A stretch of DNA of 64,000 nt from Bombus terrestris. Lineage: Eukaryota; Arthropoda; Insecta; Hymenoptera; Apidae. The stretch lies in assembly GCF_910591885.1 (NCBI RefSeq), contig NW_025963549.1:2542001-2606000 (forward strand), given 5' to 3'. Position numbers and translations under genes: made by a program. Each line of letters starts with the position of its first letter. The first letter of the stretch is position 1. Shown here one piece after another: positions 56,518 through 64,000 of the stretch. The notes under the pieces were generated by a model. The model ran no database searches, was not told the origin of the DNA, and was given only the letters and a program-made list of their open reading frames with translations.

Positions 56518-57632
56518 TGTGCTGTTCGTCACGGTGCACTGCGAGTTCCGGTTCCGGGTGAGAGTGCTGGTCAGGCAGAATCGATGGTATGTGCATGTAT
56601 TTTCACTTACATCGGGTTCACATTATGATTAGAGTTAGAGGCGCGAAACGAATCTTCATTTGGTTTAGACGTTGTAGTTATGCAATAGAGCAGATATTTA
56701 CTAGAATAAATTTGATTGTTATATAATTTGACAAGTAGTCGTGATAATTAGGTACTCGAGAAGCTAATGACAATGATCCTGGGTTCAATAACAAAGCCGC
56801 GGTCAACGGGATAACAGAATTCGTTTTCATCCTGATTCCAAGTTGTACCATACTTCCTTATCTATGTTATAGGTAGGACTGAACAAACTCTTTGTCAAAA
56901 CATAGAATATCCACCGAGTGTTAAGGCTCTTTGTAACTGGCTAATGTGTCCTCACGAGAGAATGATTTTCCGGGACGATGATGCTGCAGTGGAAAACTAT
57001 GATGGGTGTGTCTAAGGGCACCGGAACATCGGATTCGTGGAGAGAAGACTTCGCTCGGAAAGAGATTGATAGTGACGTTACTGTTAATTGGACAATTTCC
57101 ATGTTGATGGTTAGAGAAGGATGCTAGTAGCCCTTGAGGGAACGTTGCTAGCGGGAAGCGTCGTCCGTGGAAAAATAGATTTCACCTATCATCCCGTAGT
57201 TGGAACGAAGACTGTTTGCCTGTTTAGGACTGATTTAATTAACTAAATCTTAAGGTTTATAATGGGTCCTCAGGCTAGCTAAGCATATACTGCGGAGATG
57301 CGTTGACATCTGGCAATCATCTTATCCGACGGATGTCTGCGTGTGGCGAGACTGGGTACAGAAACCGTTGGAATGTTTACCGTCGTGCCCCGTCCCAAGT
57401 ATTTCTTTTAAGGACAGCTACAGAATTACTCCTTGCCTTTATTAGACAAAACGTTCATCCTTTAACCGCGGGTACGATCGGTGACTGGTTGTCGCCTCGA
57501 GGCCATTTTGTATCACACGTTTCGAACAATTACATTCGGACTAGATGATTACGATTGTTTAATTACCCCTACGGTAGAATCTAGATTACAATGTTACGGG
57601 ATTTTCCCAAAATTCCAAACAGAATGTTGCGG
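56518..57632 (+). mobile_element. F-box upstream region and truncated 822-bp-family LTR, tandem copy
   Basis: Duplicate of 46,001-47,115 at an offset of about 10.52 kb. No gene was accepted here. Confidence 0.6.
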
Positions 57633-58665
57633 TGTTCTTTCATCTGCGACTTATATTTATGTCGCTGGTAGTTCTTACGCATTAGCTTATCGACGGCCTG
57701 GCTGGGAACGATCAGGGAAGCGAACTTTTCTGCCCGCGCGCCTGGAGTGATGAATTCCTGAGTCGTCTTCGTTTTGCTCGTTTCAAACATCAGGTGGTAT
57801 TATTACTTCGCGATTTTCGCTGTAATGGTGTTCAATGTTATCGTGCAATAAAATTTCACGCGTTTCGGACGGTATACGGGTACGATTACGTTCTTGTTGC
57901 TAACTTCAATAGCAATGGTTCTTTTTGCTCTCGATATAAATTGATGCGGTCCGCCGTAGGGTGGTTGTAAGGGGTTTCCGATGGCATCGTGACGTAGAAA
58001 TACGTAAGACGATGTTTCGAGTGGAACACGGAGGTTTCTTTTTCGCCGTGTCGCGTAATCGGGTGAGGCCTGATCTTTTCTATTCGTAGTTTTAGACGGC
58101 TTCCGTATTTCGACTTGGCTTGTTGCTTCGTTGGTGCACAGAATTCTGCCGGCAATCGTATGCCGGTGCCATAAACTATTTCGGCTGTCGTCGTTTTCAC
58201 GTCCGTAATAGCTGTTCGTATGCCTAATAAAACTATTGGCAAGATTTCCACACAGTTGCTCGTATCGTGGCATTTGATTGCTGCTTTTAGTTGTCGGGGC
58301 AGGCGCCCTACCATCCCGTTGGTCGCGGGGTGATAGGCTGTCGTTCGTAAATGCCTAATGCCGAGGAACAGGCATAATTCGTTAAATAAGTTTGATTCGA
58401 ACTGGCGTCCTTGATCGGTCCTTATCCTTAAAGGTACGTCGAAACGGAATATCCACGTGGAAAGGAGGGCTGAAGCAACGGTTGCCGCCTCCATGTCGGC
58501 GATGGAAACGGCTTCGGTCTAACGCGAAAAACGATCGATTTTCGCCAGGCAGTTTCGGTATCCTAGCGTCCCGTGTCTGGGGGGGGGGGTTGTCATGAGG
58601 TCTTCGACGTCCTTTAGCTGTTGATCGCTGAGGCATTTGCCTAGCGTCACGTTCCTAATTATGCT
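57633..58665 (-). pseudogene. Ty3/gypsy integrase fragment, tandem copy
   Basis: Duplicate of 47,116-48,150 with the same Glu-to-Gly change (NGMVGRL), the same TAG and the same frameshifted tail. The C run on the coding strand is 11 rather than 12. Confidence 0.85.
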
Positions 58666-58794
58666 CTAGCAGTTTATATTTCTCTAATCAAGTTGTTTGA
58701 ATGAACTGTAATTTATACCTGTTAAATCAGTGTATACTTAATTGAACCACCCCGATTGTCCTAGCAGAAATAAGGTTATCGATCTGTTCGTGGC

Positions 58795-59039
58795 TGTTAG
58801 GAACATGATACATTTACACTGTACATGTGAATATGTGTGTAAGCGTCAGAGGACGTCCAGGCCTTAGTTGGGACAAAAGACAAGAGTCAGTCGTTACAAG
58901 TATCTGGAAGCGTCGGTTGGCAACAAGCGTGCGTGCGAGTAGGATTTCGAGGTCCTTAGAGTATAAGATATATGTATAACTGTTGTGTGCTAAATAAAGG
59001 GAATTATTTGTATTTCCGAACCCTTTCTATATCCTTACG
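58795..59039 (+). mobile_element. Copia solo LTR, tandem copy
   Basis: 245 bp with the GTGGC duplication (58,790-58,794 and 59,040-59,044) and the same final G as the copy at 48,280. Confidence 0.92.
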
Positions 59040-59044
59040 GTGGC

Positions 59045-60009
59045 GTCGATTATCTGATCGTAACGGGAATTTACGACTCTCGTTGACGCGAAACATAGTT
59101 GACTTTGTTTAAATGCTAGTTATAGTTTCACGTGAGTAGTGGCAGAAGGAAAGAAGGTTATACACGAATCATTTATAAACCACTTAAGATGTATAGGCGA
59201 AAATGACTTGAAATAGTATTTCTTTACTCAGATTGCCTTATTTTCATATTGCTATTATAACATAAATGTCATGGTAGAAACCCGGATGATAAATAAGTGG
59301 CTTATTTCGTTAAACAAATTATTGCCTTTCTGAATTACATTAGAGACTTTCAATAATACTCAACTACGAAATTTATGTTGATTCTTTTATAAATGGTACA
59401 TGCCTGTCAGTTAGATATTATAAGAACGAGGAGTTTACCATTAAAACTTTAAAATTTCGACAAAAGTTTTAAAGCGTAGGCGTCACTGTGTAGGTACGTA
59501 GGTAGGTAAATTGAGGTCAACCGGATGTAGAGTTAGTGCCGCATCGGCCACGCTGGTCTTTACCTTTCTCTCATTGCGTTCGTCAGATAATTAATATAAT
59601 TTACATGTTATTATAAACAGTATTATAAATTACTATAAATTTTTGTACATTATATATATTGTTGAGGTAAATAAATTCAAAATTTAGGGAACAACGAATT
59701 CAAGTATTATCCTGTTCTGTCGGGTTACTATTGGTGGCGGGGCAGTAGCCGCTTGGGGTACGTGGGCGTTGCCTCTGGACCGCTTCGGTCAATCTCACTC
59801 CGCGAGTAGTTGGTAACGGTTGTGTCGAAGTTAGTGACGAAAGTGCGCAGTGGTTTCTCAGTCTGATTCGTGTATTTTCCATGTATGTTATATCAGATTT
59901 CTTGGATATTATTTCGTCACAGTGTAAAATGTGTCTCTTTTATACTTGCGAACTGGTTAATTCTATCGTTGTTACTGAATATTATAATATTCTTGTACGT
60001 TAGTGTATT
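59045..60009. other. AT-rich segment, tandem copy
   Basis: Duplicate of 48,530-49,494. No gene was recognised. Confidence 0.5.
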
Positions 60010-60375
60010 TGTAATGGTATAGAATGGATTCGGAAATACAAATAATTCCCTTTATTTAGCACACAACATTTATACATATATCTTATACTCTAAAGACCTC
60101 GAAATGCTACTAGCACGCACGCTTGTTGTCAACCGGCTCCTCCAGATACTTCTAACGCCTGACTCTTGTCTTTTGTCCCAACTAAGGCCTGGAAGTCCTC
60201 TGACGCTTACACGCACATTTACATGTACAGTTTAAATGTATCATATTCCTAACACGCCTCCTTACATTTATACTGTACACTTAATCGTATTTACATGCTT
60301 TGACGAATTACGTAACAGAAACTTTAACACTTATTGCTTTATCTACATTTCTCTTAGTTTACATTCATCCATGAC

Positions 60376-61000
60376 CTAAACCTTTCGAATTTCTCTCTCT
60401 GTACACAGTGCCTTCGTAAAAATATCCGCAGTATTTTCGTCTGTACTTACTTTAAGTATGTTTATCTTGTTCTCCATTAAGCACTCGTGAACATAGTGGT
60501 AATGAACTTCAATGAGTTTAGAATTTTTTGTAAAATTTCCGTGCTTTGCTATACTTATCACTCCAGAGTTATCCTCATAAATTTTTACAGGGTTATCGTC
60601 TAGATTTACATTGAAGATTTTCATAATTTCCCTAATAGACATTAATTCACTCACCGCTTCCGATAGAGCTACATACTCTGCATACGTCGAGGCTTTTGTG
60701 ACACACCTTTGTTTTCTTAGACTTCCAACCAATTACATTTCTATACAATCTAATTACATATCCAGAAGTCGATTTCCTATCTAAATGATCTCCTGCCCAA
60801 TCAGCGTCCACATAACAATCATTCGTTTCACATTTTTCATTCCTTTTATAATCTAATCTTAAATCTCTAGTCCGGTACAAATATTTCAATATTCGCAAAG
60901 CATATTTAAAATGTGTCTCATTACAACAATCTTGAAATCTACTCAAATAATTCATGCTATAACTTATATCGGGTCTGGTATTTACACTAATATACAACAA
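60376..61000 (-). pseudogene. Copia RNase H and RT tail (60,010 element)
   Basis: Same frames as 19,162-19,804, with DADWAGDH intact and a frameshift near 60,715. The 3' terminal codons (ALCTEREIRKV) match the 49,495 copy, whereas YEDNSGVISIAKHG matches the 18,827 copy, showing the chimeric join in protein sequence. Confidence 0.85.
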
Positions 61001-61484
61001 TGCGCCAATTAAATTTTTTTATCCAATATCCTCTCAATTCTTTGACTTCACCTAAATCTTTCATTTCAAATCTATTAGTTAGTAACTTATTTACGCTTTG
61101 TATATTCCTTTTGTTTTTACTACAAATTTGCAAATCGTCTACATATATTAGCAAATATGCAACAATTTCTCCCTCTCCATGTGTATATAGGCACAACTCT
61201 ATGTTATTCTTTTTAAAACCCAATCTCGTCACATACTTATCAAAACACTCATACCAGTCCCTTGGACTTTCTTTTAACCCATACAGCGCTTTCGATAGTT
61301 TACAAACTCTATTCGTTCCGTCCGCATATCCCTTTGGTTGATTTACATATACCTCCGAGGTTACTTCACCATATAAAAAGGCAGTTTCTACATCCATTTG
61401 CTCAATAATTAATCCATTTTGACAACAATATGATAGCAATATCTTAAAGGTCTGATTACTCGCTAGCTGGGGAGTATATGTCAT
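60987..61484 (-). pseudogene. Copia RT with the shared deletion (60,010 element)
   Basis: MDVETAFLYG and IYVDDLQ present. The same roughly 165-bp loss after KDLGEVKE as at 19,840. Confidence 0.88.
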
Positions 61485-61589
61485 CAGCTACGTTTCTTTG
61501 TCGGAATCCTCTTACCACTAATCTAGCCTTATACCTGTCATCTGATTTTTTCGTGTAAACCCATTTTACATCTAATACGTCTTTGCCTT

Positions 61590-63281
61590 TTACCCTTCTA
61601 CCAATTTCCAAGTTTTATTCTTATAAAGACATTCTATTTCCTTATTCATAGCTTGTTTCCAATCTTCACTATCTTCGCAACAAATCGCCTCCTCAAATGT
61701 ACAAGGGATATCTACTCTACAATAATTTGCATGGATTTCACTAATGTTTTCTTTTTCTGGATATCTTACTGGAGTTCTCTTATTACGTGTAGATCTACTA
61801 GGGATGTTTAAACTTTCAAGACTGTTATCATTTTCATCTTCCCTACTTTCTAACTCTTCCTTATTCATGTTTACCAATAAATCATTATCCTCAATGTCAT
61901 CGTTATCTTTATCGAATGAATTTTCCGCAACGCCGATACATTTTGTGTCTGTTCCTATGACCCCTACATGTCTCGCTATTGTTATTTTCCTACCTAATAA
62001 GACTCTGTAACCTACTTCAATATATCCTAACAAAATTCCCATATCTGCCTTCTTATCCCATTTAGAAACTCTTTTTTGTTCTAGTTTTCTTACAAAAACT
62101 TTACTTCCATATAGATGTAGATTTTCAACACTTGGTTTTCTCCCGAAGAATATTTCAAAAGGTGTCGTTCTCTCTATAGTATTTGCCAGTATTCGATTCT
62201 TCAAGTATACCGCTGTCCAATCTATTTCCAGCCAGCACCTTTTATGTACTTTCGCTTCCGCTAACATGCAACGCGCCATGTCCATAACTGTTCTATTATA
62301 CCTTTCTGCTGTCCCGTTTAATTCATGTACGTAGGTTGGGCAATTATTTATTCTGATACCTTTATCCCTAGCACATTTATAAATTCGATTATTCAAGTAC
62401 TCTTCTCCATTATCACATCTCAATATTTTAAACCTCTTGCCTGTTAAATTCTCGGCTTCATTTACAAACTGTACGAAACAATCAAAGACCTCACCCTTTG
62501 ATTTTATACAATAAATTCTAGCTGTTTTGCTATAATCATCGATAAATGAGATGAAATATTTCTCTTCATTGAATCCGGTAGTCTTAAAGAGACCGCACAC
62601 GTCCGTATGAATAATTTCCATTATCTCCCTAGCCTTGGTTCGATTATTTTTGAATGGTAAATTGTGCATTTTACTTTCTATACACACCCTATATTTAAAA
62701 AATTCCTTCTCAAATTCTTTCGGTATACCAGTAACTAGCTGCTCTTTAACCAAAATATTTAAATATTTAAAATTTACGTGTCCTAACATCCTATGCCATC
62801 TTTCCTTTTTACTCATACCACTACGTTCAGCGCTGTTTTCTAAGTGCTCCTTCCCTTTCAATATACTTTTCATTCTATATGTTCCCTTTTCTTTAACCGC
62901 TACCGCTGTAAGCTTATTGTCCTCATCTATTACTTTTGCAATATTTCCTTTTGAAATAACCGTGTTTTTATTATCTGTTAACTTGCCTAAACTAATCAAG
63001 TTTGCGGACATTTCTTTCGCGTAAAAAACATTATTCATATTTATTTCATTTTGCTTTCCAAATGCTTCAAAATAACTTATATCATTCCCTACTTTTGTTG
63101 CCTTTATCGATCTGTTATCGCCTAAATATATATTTACCGGTTCTTTAAGGTCAATAGATTTATCGAAATAATTTACGTTATTAATTATGTGATCTGTGCA
63201 ACCGCTATCTAATAGCCACATTACTTCATTATTACTTATCTCGTTCGCCTCGCCGCTGTGTGCTGCGTGCGCCGTTGCTAT
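61590..63281 (-). pseudogene. Copia protease and integrase (60,010 element)
   Basis: About 565 open codons with LLDSGCTDHI, the pre-integrase finger and an intact D, D-X35-E triad. It ends at the same 1-nt deletion near 61,593 as the 18,827 element. It differs from that copy at scattered residues only. Confidence 0.9.
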
Positions 63282-63658
63282 TGTCACGTAAAATGAGAAA
63301 GAAATTTAAAGGAAAGAAGAAAACTTTATTTTTTCCTCGTTTATACACTTCTGAACTCTAGCCGTGGCCGTTCGAGACTGAGGCTCTTACAATATTTTAT
63401 TACTTTCGGTGACATCTGTTTCTTCTTTTGTTTTTCATCCTTCATTATCCCCACTACCCTGTAGGCGTACGTGACTGTTGCTACGCTTCTAGAACATTCG
63501 GTAGAAGGACCGTTAGGACATAGATGAACCCTCAGGTACTCCGGCAATATACATTGTCGCCAAGGTCGCCATGTGTAATGTTCAAGTTTCGGCTGTCTGG
63601 AGAATGTTTAGAAGTGGTCGCCTAAGGTGACGTCAGGGCAAAAGTGTTTGTGGTTACA
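63282..63658 (-). mobile_element. 3' LTR (377 bp) of a nested element
   Basis: TGTCACG...GTTACA in plus coordinates. It is followed by CTCCCCCCTCCTTAG, which on the minus strand is the polypurine tract leading into this LTR. Inserted at the same CTAT site as the solo LTR at 22,086, but here the internal region is retained. Confidence 0.85.
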
Positions 63659-63680
63659 CTCCCCCCTCCTTAGAATGAAC

Positions 63681-64000
63681 TTAGTCCTCGAAGTTCCTTT
63701 TCCTCTTTAAGATAGATGGGTGAATTTTTGCCTTGGGTGTTTCCAGGTCGAAGGTTATTTGTGAATCGTTGCTGGTGCTGGGCACAGGTAGAATCGGGGT
63801 GAATACGTTGATAGGTGCCGGGTTGATTGGCATCGGAGCGCTGGCTGGTAGATTGTTATTTGTCGTGTTTCGCTTGATTTTACAACAGAATAAATGAAAA
63901 CACAATTTCGGCATTCCTATTTTGTTGAGAAAGTATAACCATATGAGAGCAATGGATAAATATCCTATAATTTGTAATATAGATATTCCCCGTGATTCAA
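63681..64000 (-). CDS. C-terminal end of the last ORF of the nested element, Env-like tail
   Basis: The frame is open from the window edge to a stop at about 63,681, just before the polypurine tract. It encodes a hydrophobic segment of about 20 residues (about 63,910-63,990), then a Cys-containing basic stretch and a Pro/Ser/Thr-rich tail of about 70 residues. A membrane anchor plus cytoplasmic tail as the last product before the 3' LTR fits an envelope-type gene, as in some insect LTR elements. No fusion or receptor-binding part is in the window, so the assignment is tentative. Confidence 0.45.
   Translation of the reverse strand, partial: ESRGISILQIIGYLSIALIWLYFLNKIGMPKLCFHLFCCKIKRNTTNNNLPASAPMPINPAPINVFTPILPVPSTSNDSQITFDLETPKAKIHPSILKRKRNFED

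Larger units (their letters stand above)
60010..64000 (-). mobile_element. Copia element, chimeric, running off the window
   Basis: 3' LTR at 60,010-60,254, in the same site and with the same sequence as 49,495-49,739. From about 60,451 on, the inside instead matches the 18,827-23,564 element, including its RT deletion, IN/RT frameshift and inner LTR insertion site. The 5' end is outside the window. A second LTR element is nested from 63,282. Confidence 0.88.

Overview
The window is eukaryotic repeat-dense DNA, most likely insect pericentromeric or other heterochromatin. The arthropod assignment rests on a TATA box plus TCAGTC initiator core promoter repeated in front of a small F-box gene, on spliceosomal signals and AATAAA sites, and on the mix of copia-type and Ty3/gypsy-type LTR elements. 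A hymenopteran or similar insect is only a guess. No bacterial operon, rRNA, CRISPR or clearly functional tRNA was seen.

The substrate is a tandem satellite with a monomer of about 168 bp. Arrays run forward at roughly 2.24-2.80, 4.56-5.17, 6.5-7.17, 9.08-11.1, 16.4-18.8, 23.6-24.4, 32.7-33.7 and 34.1-37.2 kb, and in reverse at 41.25-42.3, 43.25-43.95, 44.77-45.4 and 55.68-55.9 kb. Neighbouring monomers differ clearly, but whole blocks of monomers recur nearly unchanged, a higher-order-repeat pattern. Into this are set: (a) a 245-bp-LTR copia family with one copy proven by its target-site duplication (18,827-23,564), two further near-full copies (49,495-54,547 and 60,010 to the window end), one deleted copy (14,911-16,235), solo LTRs and a hybrid LTR; (b) a young 5.35-kb Ty3/gypsy element (25,028-30,377) nested in a 934-bp solo LTR of another family; (c) 377-383-bp LTRs of a third family inserted in the copia gag-pol; (d) decayed gypsy integrase fragments; (e) three copies of a decayed host gene for cap methyltransferase 1 (CMTR1); (f) four copies of a compact 145-codon F-box gene with its own promoter and poly(A) signal.

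The layout comes from repeated duplication. About 9.55-15.0 kb recurs directly at 35.64-41.1 kb (offset about 26.09 kb). About 2.7-4.5 kb recurs directly at 30.7-32.5 kb. About 2.8-6.2 kb recurs inverted at 43.7-47.1 kb. The stretch 45,157-55,676 is one unit of a tandem duplication with a 10.5-kb period, whose second unit starts at 55,677 and runs off the window. One inversion junction (41,006-41,250) is a single LTR whose two flanks belong to two different copia insertions, which points to LTR-mediated ectopic recombination.

No element here is fully intact. The gypsy element comes closest (one in-frame stop, LTRs differing at two positions). The best candidates for functional non-transposon coding sequence are F-box copies 2 (32,073-32,510) and 3 (45,503-45,940, reverse).
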